Below, piece after piece: positions 20,376 through 32,747 of a stretch of DNA of 64,000 bases. Both the position numbers and the translations under genes were made by a program. Origin of the DNA: Notospermus geniculatus (taxonomy: Eukaryota > Nemertea > Pilidiophora > Heteronemertea > Lineidae); NCBI GenBank assembly GCA_002633025.1, contig NMRB01000414.1:317830-381829 (forward strand), written 5' to 3'. Below the pieces are notes generated by a model, which was given only the letters and a program-made list of their open reading frames with translations, did no database searches and had not been told where the DNA came from. Each line of letters starts with the position of its first letter. Within the stretch, counting starts at the first letter, position 1.

Positions 20376-21433
20376 AGAGAGGTTTCGCACCCTCACGTTT
20401 AGGTGATCGACTACATTTAGTTATACGTAACCATAACCGATGAAACGGTTACGTTTTAGCGGTTTCGCAGAGAGACGCGTCTATAGCCTAAACCTAAGAA
20501 NNNNNNNNNNNNNNNNNNNNNNNNNNNNNNNNNNNNNNNNNNNNNNNNNNNNNNNNNNNNNNNNNNNNNNNNNNNNNNNNNNNNNNNNNNNNNNNNNNNN
20601 NNNNNNNNNNNNNNNNNNNNNNNNNNNNNNNNNNNNNNNNNNNNNNNNNNNNNNNNNNNNNNNNNNNNNNNNNNNNNNNNNNNNNNNNNNNNNNNNNNNN
20701 NNNNNNNNNNNNNNNNNNNNNNNNNNNNNNNNNNNNNNNNNNNNNNNNNNNNNNNNNNNNNNNNNNNNNNNNNNNNNNNNNNNNNNNNNNNNNNNNNNNN
20801 NNNNNNNNNNNNNNNNNNNNNNNNNNNNNNNNNNNNNNNNNNNNNNNNNNNNNNNNNNNNNNNNNNNNNNNNNNNNNNNNNNNNNNNNNNNNNNNNNNNN
20901 NNNNNNNNNNNNNNNNNNNNNNNGGATATCTTACAAACCGTACTCGCCTTGCGCGTACCGTGCTTGGTACCCGTGAACTGTGACCGGCTAGTGTATAGGC
21001 CTTCATTTAGTGTCTGTGCACACGTAACAACTGCTCACAAGATGATGACGTAAAAGTGAATATTCAGCAAACCGTTCAATTGCGAAAGACCCATACTGGC
21101 CGCACGGGATTCAATGGAAACAGCGCTTTTTACACGGATTTGATTCACAACCAAAAAGCTTAATAAAAGATGATCCAAACAAAAACATACAAAATGTTAA
21201 ACGTGGTTTGTATAAGGAATCCTTCTGAAAGTGATAACAAAGAATAGCGATCACCGTTGGATGAGGGTTCTGATAAAAATACGTTGCATTTGCAAACCGT
21301 TTTTCTCTTGACGCATAGTGAAATCGCTACGGATAATGTCTTCTCTAACCGTTTGTGTACACGTCACTAGACCGCAAAATTTGATGACCTAAATGTAGTC
21401 GGTTGCCTAAACGTGCGGGTGCGAAACCTCTCT
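20376..21433. mobile_element. AGAGAGGTTTCGCA element, long form, gap inside
   Basis: Terminal inverted repeats about 45 bp (AGAGAGGTTTCGCACCC; CTAAATGTAGTCG-like inner part), flanked by ATT on both sides (20373-20375, 21434-21436). The first 14 bp of the ends are shared with the element at 21698-22098, which is also ATT-flanked. An assembly gap hides 423 bp of the interior. The visible interior is non-coding. Confidence 0.75.
20501..20923. other. assembly gap
   Basis: 423 undetermined bases inside a transposable element. The true length and content are unknown. Confidence 1.
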
Positions 21434-21697
21434 ATTAACCAATGAATGTCGTGGTCTGATGATGACGTTGTCCAATGATCTGATGGGATGGTGGGAGCTA
21501 TTTTCGGTAGCCAATTCCAACTGCTTTTTATACACCCTGTAGAACCGTTATTCATTTTTCAATAAAGTTGTTATTGTAAGCGGACTCAGTCGATCAATAC
21601 CAGCTCACCTTTTTGTTGAAAAGTTGTGAAAATTAATAATCAGTTCTTTGTGGTTATGTTACTGTATCGAAGAGTGTGTCGTGCTGACTGGCTAATT

Positions 21698-22098
21698 AGA
21701 GAGGTTTCGCAAACCTGACGAAACACGAAGTACGATATACGAAATCAGAGTACATTTCCATGACGTAATATATTTTAGGAGACGGTTGGTACCACAATTG
21801 TTAGTTATCGCCTGCTATGCAAGAGCGTCTTTCAGCGGATGACGTTAACCAAAAGAGTTATGGTCTATGAAACTTTGAAATTTATCTTTCGTTTCCACTT
21901 CGTATCTACGAAGTGGAAATTTAAAAATTCAAGGTGCAACATAACTCCCTCGGTCGCATATGATATGCTTAAAGACACACTCAGCGGGGACATTTTGGTA
22001 CCAACCATCTCCTGAAATAGGCCTACATTACGTCATGGAAATGAAGTCCAATTTCGTATTTCGTACTTCGTGTTTCGTGAGACTTGCGAAACCTCACT
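21698..22098. mobile_element. AGAGAGGTTTCGCA element, short form
   Basis: Inverted repeat arms of about 90 bp (AGAGAGGTTTCGCAAACCTG and 'cacgaagtacgatatacgaa' at left, their complement at right), flanked by ATT. A truncated relative lies at 10890-11115. Non-coding MITE. Confidence 0.85.
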
Positions 22099-22253
22099 AT
22101 TATTAAGTGTTGAACGTGACAATGATGAGCCGCCATAAAGCATCAGTAACATAGCTGTTTAATTTTGAGAAGATGTGCCACTCGAGGCAACTTGGCATCC
22201 CGAAGTCTAGATTCGTGTCTTGTTCATGCGAGTCAACAGCCAGGTTCCCGTGG

Positions 22254-22372
22254 TCAATATCGCTTCTTCACGATTGCCAACTCAATCTCTCGGAGATTTT
22301 CAATCGGGTTTGCGTCGGGAGAAAGCGACGGCCAGTTGGGCAAACCCGCCAAATATCTGTGAGGGAAGTCCT
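22254..22372 (-). pseudogene. Tc1/mariner transposase C-terminal remnant
   Basis: On the minus strand the frame reads WPSLSPDANPIENLRE shortly before a stop. This is the hallmark WPxxSPDxNPIENxW block that carries the third catalytic region of Tc1/mariner transposases. About 15 further residues upstream fit the family; beyond that the frame degrades. The rest of the gene is absent, so the fragment cannot be active. Confidence 0.85.
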
Positions 22373-22482
22373 GCCTGCGGTCTAATGAAGGTTATCATCT
22401 TCCTCCGAATCTCGAGATATGTTGCTTCACCTGTTTGATTATTGCAGGTTATGATTGGTTAAACGACCCTAATATTGCCACA

Positions 22483-22665
22483 TTTTCTCGACAGCCGGCG
22501 CCACCGCGCCACTCTCCAGCCCAGGGACTAACTACGTTGCCGGCGAATTGACCCGATTTACAACGGACATTTTGTTAATGCATTATAGTAGTTCGTTTTA
22601 CTGCCGCTAGGTGACACCCTCTACGTCGGCAGTCAAATTACCGTCATCAGAGATCGCATACTGTG
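22483..22665. repeat. dispersed repeat, copy 2
   Basis: Same-orientation relative of 7675-8310, in a shorter form with the central ~450 bp missing. Confidence 0.6.
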
Positions 22666-23566
22666 GTCCTTTAACACTGTGGATCATAGTGGCCGCGCTA
22701 AATCGGGATTTTAAAGCCTCTTCCGAGGAATATGATACCCGGTATGATTATTCGCTTTTAAATAAGTACCGATCAGAATGGGACGTTTATTTCTAGTTTG
22801 TCTTAACATCTACGTTTGCGTCATTTGTGACGCAACTATGTACAAAGGTGAAGCAAATAGTAAACGTGGTAAGGAAAGTATTCGTCTGCGCTCTACAACT
22901 CCAGCTGCTGCATATTCCACGTTCCAGTGCTTTATGTGACAGTGTTTTTTTTAAATAATCAGCTGGCACGACGCGTTAATTATGGCCAGCCGTTGGATTC
23001 TAGATTTAGGTCTCCCTGTTGAAATCTTCACATTCCATCACAATGAGTTTGATTTTATTCACATACCTGTGGTGCTGTCAACAACTCGGCAATCTATCTC
23101 AAGATCCACCCATATTTCGGGGGGATGGATAGCCCTACCTTTTCAAATTCTTACTTCTGCAGCGATGATTTATCGTGCTCTCTTTGCATCGATTGTTTCG
23201 GTGCGATTTGACAGCGACGACGCTGGCTTGAGGTAGGCCTACCCTTGCACAGTGTATACATGTATGTCATTGGTAAAAACCATTACTTTGGTGTCTTCTT
23301 CACATCCTCACGAAAGCTCCACATCTTCAGAATGTTTGCAAATGTTTCAAATGCATGGGGCGCCATATGGAATGTGACCTGGTTATCTTTCGGTCTCGAG
23401 GGTCTCCACAGTTGTTGACACATTAAGGTACCATACAGTAGCTACCAGTCTCGAGGTACTCAGTAGGTGTCGACATCGGTCTCGAGATTCGCTACAGCGT
23501 TCACAGTCTCCAAGCCCTCCACAGTACAATGTAATTGATATCGGTCCCGTGGTATTTTCTAGAGTA
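22666..23566. other. no gene recognised
   Basis: An 84-codon frame at 22982 has no recognisable features. From about 23390 the word GGTCTCGAG recurs (also at 26140 beyond the next element), marking a degenerate local repeat into which that element inserted. Confidence 0.4.
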
Positions 23567-26129
23567 CACTCACTGGCGATAAGTATTGCAACATAGTTTT
23601 TTTTTCTTAATTTCTCGGTAGTCAGTCATCGGTCTTTGATTTTCAAGTGTGGATGTGATACTGTGAGGTGTAATAGGTATCTTGCAGCTAACCGACCTAA
23701 CGGACGAAAATTACTTATGCGGCGACGTATGGTACGATATTCTCCAACGAAATGTCTCTAGTCTTCCACTATGAATGCCCCTACCGCCAATCTACCCCAC
23801 GCTTGGAGAATGATTTTCGTCACCACGCCTTCGGCATAATGTAATAAGGTCTGTCAGTCTATTGGCCAACATCTAGTTCATGCGTGGCGCTACTCAATCA
23901 GCTCGATATGGGTGCCAGGGTGATTACGTCACATGTTTTGTGACCATCGTCAGTGTATGTAGATAGTATTCATATGTTTGCTGCATCATCAAAACGGCTG
24001 AGAGAAGAGTAAGTCGACCAATGACACATCCTGGAACTCCACGTGTATTGGCTACGTCATAAAGACTACGCCACTACCCCTGGAAGCTTTCGCATGAATT
24101 TCTGTATTTGACCCACATCGGGAAATCAATGTACCAATCAGAGCCCTCCCCGTTAACCTCGCCTTCAGGTTTTGGCATGCTACCAACTAAACTCTTCAGT
24201 AGGACAATCTACTTGCGTATCAACTGGGAACGAGGTAACAGAAAACAACATGGCGAATGCTACAGAATGACAGCGAGCGATTCGCGATTTCAAGGCCTAA
24301 TTTTCCGGATTCAAAGCTTGAATCCGCTGCAACGACAGGCAAGGAATACTTTTATTGATGGAAACAATGTACTCGTGTGTACAAAAATGGGAAGCAGCAA
24401 GTGAATTGTACCAGTCGGCGCTAATTGTCAGCCCACGCGTACTTGCCAAGCCGTGAATTTTATTTTAGCTCTTCCATCGATCAGTCGTGCGGGGGATTTC
24501 CTGGTATAGGGGATTTCCTCCAAATAATGGTTAAAAACAAGGATAAGTAGCAGTTCCTAAATGATAAGAAAGTCAATAAACACTATACAATGACATATCT
24601 ATTTGAAATAAACAGACTAAATGTGATAGTACCAAATCCATAATTGAACGGAGGGGTGGCAACAGAACAGCCTGTGAAATACAGGTGACGACTGCGAAAG
24701 ATGCCAAGGGTTTGTGCGAGCGTAGTCGGAGGGCGGAGCGATGTCACAACCCTTGGTAGCCAAGATGCCAATGACACAGCCGGAAAAAGACGCGATCAGA
24801 AATGCCTGGCACATTCACCGGAATACTTAGTAATTACCATCGCGTCCTTGCGCATGTCCGAGGAGACTTGCCTGCCCAGATATTGCGAGAAATTTATGAT
24901 GGCTCACTGATGAAGCACTTCGTCGCAGAATAAGAGATTTTGTGCGGAGGGAAACAATTGAGTAAAATTTTGAAACTTTCTTAATATTGCAACTTTTGTT
25001 TCATGAGTATCGATTTTTGCTAAGCTACATATGCCGATCCAAAACAAACATCATTTCTTAATTTGTCACACGGGGGCGCGCAAAGCATGACGGCTGATGC
25101 CTGTCGGCATGTCTATTTGCCTTCCCTATGTAATAATGGGGTATCAAACAAATGGTTTCGCCCACTTTGTTGGTCATTACAGGAGCGATCACCTGGACAG
25201 CCAATCGTGTGGAAAAGGGGCGGGTAATTTATTATCAGTCACCATTCCGTCCGTTCCGTCGGTTAGCTGCAAGATACCTAGTAAGCCTGTTGGTTCGAAA
25301 AGTTTTCAGGAAAAGTGAATATATCACGGAAAATATCCGAATATCAAAATATCACCAATTTGAGATCTCGAACATTTTGAAGTGCAAGACTACCAAATTG
25401 TTACAAAATGAAGACAACGGAAATTCATTCATCCTGGGCACACATTGCTCTTAGTCTCTTCTTAAATGGCCCGACTGCCTTCCTGCATTCTTCCAACATG
25501 TCCAAGGATTTTTCCTGCCATTTTTCAGGAATTTTGTCCTTTGAATCAGTTTCAGTACATTTTTCGGTCCCATCTTTGGAGACCTTATCTTAGAAAGGGC
25601 AAGTCCACGGTCAAATTCGTGATATTTTCTTACTTGTTCAGTGCCGTCTCTGCAACGCATGGCACCAAAGGACCAAGCACCATGCACCTTGCCAGGCTCT
25701 TGTACGTCCTTCCAGGCTCCTCGCATGAATTAAGTTCGTTTTGATTCATAATAATAGTGCACTGTTTGCTAATTAGTTGCGTCACGGACGTGACATTTGT
25801 GATGTCTGCAATGGCTGCAGCGGCATTGCAAATTTTGACCAGTTATTTTGAAGTCGCTGCTGTTTTGGAGCGGTTGACCTATTCGTCTGAAATTTTCACC
25901 GCATGTCCCAATAAACTTTGGAATAGATGTATGATGTGCAAAATATCATGATTACTGTTGCAAAGATATAAAAGTTGTGTACAGATAAACAATGATAAAT
26001 AGCGATCCAGTTTTTTCCTGGCCCTCCCGATACACTTGAAAATGGACTTACAATGAAAAAGTACATGTAGTAAACGCATGAGAGAAATCCAGAAAAAACC
26101 GATGTTGCAATACTTATGGCCAGTAAGTG
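23567..26129. mobile_element. 2.56-kb Tc1/mariner-type element without transposase
   Basis: Ends CACTCACTGGCGATAAGT and the complement of CACTTACTGGCCATAAGT, continuing ATTGCAAC, with TA on both outer sides (23565-23566, 26130-26131). ACTGGCxATAAGTATTGCAAC is a mariner-like terminus. A second inverted pair, GTATCTTGCAGCTAACCGAC, lies at about 23677-23700 and 25255-25280. Frames of up to 100 codons inside show no DDE or WPxxSPDxNP motif. It is a large non-autonomous derivative or carries unrelated captured DNA. Confidence 0.8.
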
Positions 26130-26315
26130 TACTTGCCCGTCTCGAGGTAATCTGCAGTAATTAACATGCAAATACCCATCTGCCGGTCTCTGGTAAACAA
26201 GCTGTCTCGCGAGTCCACTCCAGTTCAGATGTGGATGCAACACTTTATGGGATGTATAGAATTTGCCAAAAGACACATTTTAAATAGTTCGTTTTTACTT
26301 TTTACACTCACCATC

Positions 26316-26821
26316 CAGGGGCGGATACATAGGGGGTGTTCTGGGGGTTGGAATCCCCCGTCAGCGACCAAAGATAACACTTTTTTCCTCTAAACATCAA
26401 ACATCTCGCTTGTGGCGTAGCGCCTGCCCGTGTCTTTGATGTAATCATGGTCATACAGGCGTTGCATCGATGGTTCGACGAAATTCTCTTCCCCTGCTTG
26501 GGAAAACTGTTGCCTTACTATTATACTGGTAGGCCTACTGCATTGTGTATGCTTGCACTATTTCGAAATGTCTAAGAGGCGTGGCATCGGGCTGGCTGGT
26601 AAGAACAGGAAGATCACCCTGTTCAAAAAAATGTTTGTATAAGACTTTCTCAACCTCAGATGCCAGGAAATCGTGTCTCAGAGCTTCTAATTTTCAACCT
26701 TTTCCTGGGGGAAGTCCCCCAGACCCCCGGCCAATTCGGCGCCGATGAGGCACGCGGTGAAGAGTCCTGGGGCCTCTACCTTCAGAACCCACCCCTCGAG
26801 AAAATCCTGGATCCGGTCCTG
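26316..26821. mobile_element. hAT-like MITE
   Basis: Left end CAGGGGCGGATACATAGGG; right end the complement of CAGGACCGGATCCAGGATT. CAGGGGCGGATC termini are common in hAT-type MITEs. The 8-bp flanks (TCACCATC, CCGTCATC) agree at five of eight positions, compatible with an old 8-bp duplication. Non-coding. Confidence 0.65.
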
Positions 26822-27794
26822 CCGTCATCAGGCCTCTCCATTACATGGCTTGTGGTACACCCTCTATTTGTCTGAATTTGGGCTTTTTCGATCGCGGCGT
26901 CTTTTTCCACTGAATTTGGGCTTTTTTGTCGCGAATTTAGCCTGGTTGAATTTTTTACCTGTCCCTATTCTAACATGTTTAACCTTAAGTGGTCATAAAG
27001 AAGTGAGCAACAGTTAAATACTGAAAATGAATAACTAAAATGAAGTAATATTTTTCACAAAATTCTTACTTTCATTTCAACTTTTTAATCTATTTTGGTC
27101 ACATGTAGGCCTACCTGAATGCACGAAGATAAACTTGACTTAGTTCCTCAGGGATGGGATTAGGCCCTAATTTTAGGGAGAAACTTCTCTCAAGCCAACG
27201 TCGTATAAACGTTGTAATGGAGAGGCCTCGTCATCTAGCTTATCAAAAGATAATACCGGGAATGTGCAGAACTAGGCACTAAATAATGTCATGTGATGTT
27301 ATTTTAACACATTCTTTGGAAAAGTGTTACATCTTTATACAACATCCAGGTTTTAGAGGGCCGCTAAAAATTATATTCCTCTCGCCGTTCATTTACTGTG
27401 ATATGTCAGGTTACCCGAAAATACAGGTTATAAAGGATCAGAAATTTTCTGCAAGGTCCTGCACAAAAGTAACACTGTCAAGAAGGTGCTATACCACCCT
27501 CCGTTTAATGGCGTTATACTGTAGTGACCGCTGATATAACCGAACCTGGAGCAATGAAATTCTTTCTGAACGGTCATGAAATGAAGCGTCAAGACATCAG
27601 GAATTATGGTTATACACACACAGCCAACGAGATGTCAATTTCATTCGGGGACGACGTCTCGTCGATTGCATTTTCAAATTTTGCAATATTTGCAGGTATT
27701 TTCACTCGTCGTGATGTCCTGTGGTTCGATCAGAATGTTGGTAGGTTTTACCATTGAACGGAACCGACAGGTTTCTAACGTTAAGTAATTTATT
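26822..27794. other. no gene recognised
   Basis: Several frames of 60-90 codons, none with recognisable features. No repeat partner noticed. Confidence 0.4.
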
Positions 27795-28035
27795 TTGTCA
27801 AGGTCAAGGTCAAACAGTTCTAAAGTGCAAATCTACTCAGAATTTCAGGGGAAAACTAATTGGAAGCCTGCATTAACCATCCCCTATTTGATTAATCAAG
27901 GATCCCTGTTCCAGTTACGCAATACTTCTCAAGGTCAGAGGTCAAGGTCACAGATAACTATCTCTAGAGTAGTAAACTTATCATCGGAAACCATAGACAT
28001 CGCTCCGATGTCCTTTTCTTGTTTTTGGTGTGAGA
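27795..28035. repeat. inverted copy of the 3870-4100 repeat
   Basis: Shares 'aagtgcaaatctactcagaa', 'ttaatcaaggatccctgttc' and the palindrome CATCGCTCCGATGTC with the block after the left TLR, in opposite orientation. It leads directly into the AGGTCA minisatellite, so the two belong to one repeat family. Confidence 0.8.
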
Positions 28036-28189
28036 TGTTGGGGTCATGGTGATATCGATATCACGAATTTGATATTTTCAGATAACTTGCCATACTGTCA
28101 ACTGAGCAACATGAAACAAGTCTTAGTTCATGCCTACTTATCCAAGGACTGGACTATGTTGAAGTTCTCAGCCTCAAGTGTCCGGGTGT

Positions 28190-28875
28190 TCGAAATATCA
28201 TGATATTTTGATATATCAAACTTGATAATTTGAAATATCTCTGCCTGTGGTAAAGGTAAAGGCATCATATCACCCATACTTAGGTTATTGAGGATGCCCA
28301 TTTCGATTATGCAATGACCTTGATCATCAGAGGTCGAGGTCAAGGTCAGAGGTCAGGGTCGAACTTGAAAATTTGAAATATCTCTGCCTGTGGTAGTGAT
28401 AGAGACATGATATCACCCACACTTTAGGTTATTGAGGATGCACATTTCGATTACGCAATGACCTTGATTGTCAGAGGTCAAGGTCAAGGTCAAACATGAA
28501 TATTTGTAATTTCTCTGCCTGTGGTAGTGATAGAGACATGATATCCCCCATACTTAGGTTATTGAGGATGCCCATTTCGATTATGTAATGACAATGATGA
28601 TCAGAGGTCAAGGTCAAGGACAAACTTGATAATTCGAAATTTCTCGGCCTTTGGTAAAGGTAGAGGCATGATATCACCCATACCTAGGTTATTGAGGATG
28701 CCCATTCTGATTATGCAATGACCTTGATGATCAGAGGTCAAGGTCAAGGTCATACTTTGATAATTTGATACATCTCTGCCTATGGCAGAGGTGGAAGCAT
28801 GATATCACCCACTATTAGGTTACTGAGGATGCCCATTTTGATTATGCAATGGCCTTGATGATCAGAGGTCGAGGG
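28190..28875. repeat. ~130-bp minisatellite rich in AGGTCA
   Basis: Five units. The phrase TAGGTTATTGAGGATGCCCA begins at 28281, 28425, 28555, 28685 and (as TAGGTTACTG) 28816, i.e. steps of 144, 130, 130 and 131 bp. Each unit contains a run like AGGTCAAGGTCAAGGTCA, i.e. directly abutting AGGTCA hexamers, the half-site of nuclear hormone receptors. No coding meaning. Confidence 0.9.
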
Positions 28876-29617
28876 CAAACGCCTGTCATGCCTGTAAGGT
28901 CCTCTTCAACAAGCGGGAATCATCAGACATTTACAATGTCATCTTGTTAACAAAGGTTTCCCGAGGACTCACGGCCGTGAAGCCATTGTTAAAGGCCGCG
29001 TCACACATTACCGGACCTAACATCCCGGACATCACGCGAAGGTCAATAATTTCCAATTTTTCCGACTTCGGCTCTAAATCGGGATGTCCGTGTGGCCTTC
29101 GTGTGCCATCGTATGACCATCGTGGGGCTTTTGGGCGGTCCGGGAACAACTTCGTGTGTGAACGAACATTTTTTGGCATGTCAAAAAATTGGCCGATGGT
29201 CATACGAACTTATCGCTTCGTGTAGCTTTCGTGCGGACATCGGGTCCATCGTATGGTCATCGTGTACCCATCGTGTAGCCATCGCATAATGTTCGTATAA
29301 ACTTCGGCTCAAACGTCACTCGATGCTGACTCGAAGCTCATGCGAAGGCTCGCGATGGTCTACTAGATGGCTACACGAGGTCGTGAGACCTGCGGGTTGC
29401 CATCGGGTTGCCAGTTTTAGCTATCACGGAGGGTACTTGATGGCAACACGACGGCGGGCCCTAGACTTCCACACCCTTCGAAAATGTGTCACGTGTCATT
29501 TACACGTGGCACATTTTGGTAAGGGCAGGCTTGCACCTATAAAAGACCAGCGTCTGAATAGCTCCCTCAGTCATTCCACAGCATTTCTCCAGAGCACATT
29601 GTAGTGTCCAAAATGCC

Positions 29618-30746
29618 ATGAACTGTCAAAATGTCAATGAACTCAAGACAGAAGATGAGCAAGCCTTCTACAATTACACGAGGTTACCACGTGGCCTGTT
29701 TGACGAGGTGCTGCAGAGAATAAAGGGTCGCATCGAGAAGAAGGACACGTGGTACAGAAAGTGTCTTCCTCCTGGTCTGAAGCTCTCCATCACCCTGAGA
29801 CACCTAGCCTGCGGGGATGAGTATCCGTCGCTATCCTACAACTTCCGAGTTGCGCCCAACACAATCTCTCTCATCATCACAGAGGTCTGCGAAGCAATAT
29901 TAAAGCAGAGTTTGCGGCGGAGATCATACAGTGTCCGACAACATCAGAAGAATGGGCCGCCATTGCCGAACAATTTCAGAACAGATCATGGCAGTTTCCA
30001 CATTGCTGTGTCGCTCTGGACGGCAAGCATGTCGCGCTGACCTGCCCGTGTAACACTGGCTCAGAGTACCGTAACTACAAGGGCTTTTTCTCTGTGGTAC
30101 TGATGGCTCTGGTCGACGCCGACTTTAAATTCCTCTGCATAGATGTAGGTGCAGATGGTTCCAGCAATGATGCGAGCATATACAACATGTCGGAGCTGAA
30201 GGAAGGCCTGGAGAGTGACGACAACATGTTCAACCTTCCCGAAGAGAGATCTCTACCCGGTGATAACGTACATGTACCTTACTTCATAGCAGGGGACAAT
30301 GCATTTGGGATAAGCAAGCTCTCATGAATCCCTTTGCACTCCGGAACATGGAGTTCCACGAGCGGATCTTCAACTACAGGTTATCCAGGGCGCGACGTGT
30401 CGTGGAGAATGCCTTCGGCATTCTTGCACAAAAGTTCAGAGTCTTGCTCCGTACCATGAGCCAGAGGCCAGACAACGTCAGGAGAATAATCACAGCCTGT
30501 GTGATCCTGCACAACCTTATCCGACTGAGATTCCTTCAAGTCCACAGTAACCTTCTCGATTTGGAAGACCAGAACAAGAATCTCATCCCTGGCGCCTGGA
30601 GAAGTGAGAAGGTCCTCCTTGATGTATATCACGAGCGGGCCAGGAACACTGGTACGCAGGAGGGTAGGCGAATCAGACGATACCTGGGACAGTATTTCTG
30701 CTCTAAAGCTGGCTCCGTGCCCTGGCAGGAAAATATGATAATTTAA
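29618..30746 (+). pseudogene. PIF/Harbinger DDE transposase, two frameshifts
   Basis: Homologous to HARBI1-type nucleases that cut and rejoin transposon ends. The first frame (29618 to about 29915) encodes the helical N-terminal part. A one-base shift near 29915 moves to the frame with LDGKHVAL (first catalytic Asp, near 30025) and AGDNAFG (second Asp, near 30295). A second shift near 30310 leads to RARRVVENAFGILAQKF (catalytic Glu, near 30405) and a helical C-terminus ending at 30746. All three acidic residues are present. The start at 29618 is the first ATG of the frame, and the protein may be missing some N-terminal residues. A paired second protein is encoded convergently downstream. Confidence 0.9.
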
Positions 30747-30904
30747 AACAAAGACACTAGCAAAGTGCAAACATAGAAACTGGAACTGTATGACCAAAAT
30801 TTGAAGCTCGCATTGCGTGGTAACTTGAAGAATTTTAAATGACTGATGTACTTTAGATGTGAAATAAGAAATAAACGGGTTTCCAAGGTGAAGGTCATCA
30901 CGCC

Positions 30905-30998
30905 CTTCTACCAGACTCGAACCCACGGACTCTCGCATAAGGCATCAACCGCCAGCACTAAGGGACAAACGCCTCAAACCACTAGGCTAAATCCCTAT
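30905..30998 (-). mobile_element. tRNA-like pol III promoter segment (SINE or tRNA pseudogene)
   Basis: The minus strand carries TAGCCTAGTGG (perfect A box) and, about 55 bp later, GGTTCGAGTCT (B box with one mismatch), as in class II tRNAs with a long variable arm. The 5' GGGATTT does not pair with the 3' end, so it is not a functional tRNA. It sits between the Harbinger transposase and the MADF gene. Confidence 0.6.
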
Positions 30999-32747
30999 CT
31001 TCAAAAAAGATAGTTCAATAGCCCGTGTTAAAGGAGGCATCCATCAGTACCCTGCGAGTACTGATGTACTTTACATATTTTTCTAAGATTGATTGTCCTT
31101 ACTGTAAAATTAAAGCACGTGTAAAGGGGCGGACAGATGAACAAAGGCTGAAAATTATGATGAAAATTGTATTTATTACAATTACTTGACTCAACTCAAT
31201 TGTACCGCTGTTGTTCTTTAGTCCTTGCCAAACACCTGAGTCACTGCCAGAAAGGTGTAATACTGATTTAGGCTATCCTTGGTGGTGTCGAGGACTGGAG
31301 AATGCACGGTCGTGGAAACTAACCAACACTCGGGGACGGCGAGTTGACTCTAGAGACAGGCTGTCCTGCGACAGGCTGCGGATTACCCTCCCAAACTAGA
31401 GGAGTATCAGACCAGCGTACAGTCGAAGCGCTTGCTGCCACTGGCTGCAGATTGTGGTACTGCTGCTGTTCTATGGCGAATTGTTGATTGGCCTGGGCCA
31501 CATATCCCGGATCCTGGGACCTCCAGACTGACCCCTGAGGCGGTTGAGCTGGCCACTGGCTGGGAGGTGGTTGGTACATGGCAGAGGGCGAGGAGGCGGA
31601 AGTGCCGGCGGAGGAAGTTGTAGCGGTTGGGAGGCCAGTCTCACGCTGTATGTGGCTAATACGCTGATGGGTGGGGGCCGTACACACAGGCATTGCTGTT
31701 ACAGGTCTCCTCTGCTGCTGCTGCTGGAAGGCTGACGGCACCTCTTCAAAGGGAGTGACAACTTCGCCTTGGGCCTGTCTCAAACGTAACTGCCTGGAGA
31801 TCCTCTGGTAGCTGGAAAGACACAAAGCAGGGAGTGGCATAATACAACATTAAATTTACTAAGTTCAAGGTTATGTCAATTAATTAAATTTGGTACATTT
31901 TTATGCTTACTGTCTGAGAACTTCTGTCATGTCATGCACCGCGGGCTCCCAGCAAGCCTCATGGAGTTTGTCGAGGTCACTCTCCAGGTGTCTGCAGAAT
32001 GGAGAAGATGACATGTGGTCTCCTGTGTGTCCCTGGTGATATACTGGACTAGCCTGTCCTGGATGTCAGCGGATGTTTCATGCATTCTCATCTCCAACGT
32101 TGGTGACTCTGGGCGATCCTCAGCAGCAGCTGCAGCCTTCTTTATCCTCGAACCTCTGAGTGTAGGGAGGCCAGAATACTTCTTGGTGGGTTNCACATCA
32201 CATCACTCGCATGCCCCTATCACCTAGCTGGCTCCGCTCAGCTAGGTAAAAACGACATTTGACATCACATGTCAATTTGATTGCAAATATATAGGCCTAC
32301 TCACCGAAGCGGGAGTGTTTTTCCCAACCCGTCTGATGTGGCCCTTCAGGAAGGCGAAGATCCGCCGGACGAAGGCATCTCGATGACTGTCGTTCTCGCT
32401 GACCTCTGCGAGTATGGGGTCCTCGTCCTGCCCACTGTCGTACCCGTCCCCCGACCTCTTCTGTGACTTCTCTTTCGGTTGTCCCTCCGACAGCTTGGAA
32501 AACCGTGTTCGCTGTGTGTAATACCACTTGTAAATTCCCTCATCTGCAAAGACAGAAATGGCAAAATCACAATTAAAAGGCCATGATATTTCAAACATTT
32601 CATTATGAAATCAGACAATTTTTATGCTTACAAGTAAGCCCGTATTCTGCACCCTTGTCCTCCCAGAGTTTTCTCCTCGCCCCTTGTCCTTGTACGCCTT
32701 GTTCTTCATGCCGTAAAGCTGGGGCTTGCTACGTATGTGAAGTTAGT

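Noticed and set aside
20440-21006. Frames of 170-178 codons on both strands
   Set aside because: Most of their length is undetermined bases in the assembly gap.
25097-25454. Candidate transposase inside the 2.56-kb mariner-type element
   Set aside because: Frames of at most 100 codons on plus, no helix-turn-helix, DDE or WPxxSPDxNP pattern.
30381-30938. 185-codon frame on minus
   Set aside because: It is the antisense shadow of the Harbinger transposase C-terminus and shows no features of its own.
30905-30998. Functional tRNA gene on minus
   Set aside because: A and B boxes are good, but the acceptor ends do not pair, so I call it SINE or pseudogene.
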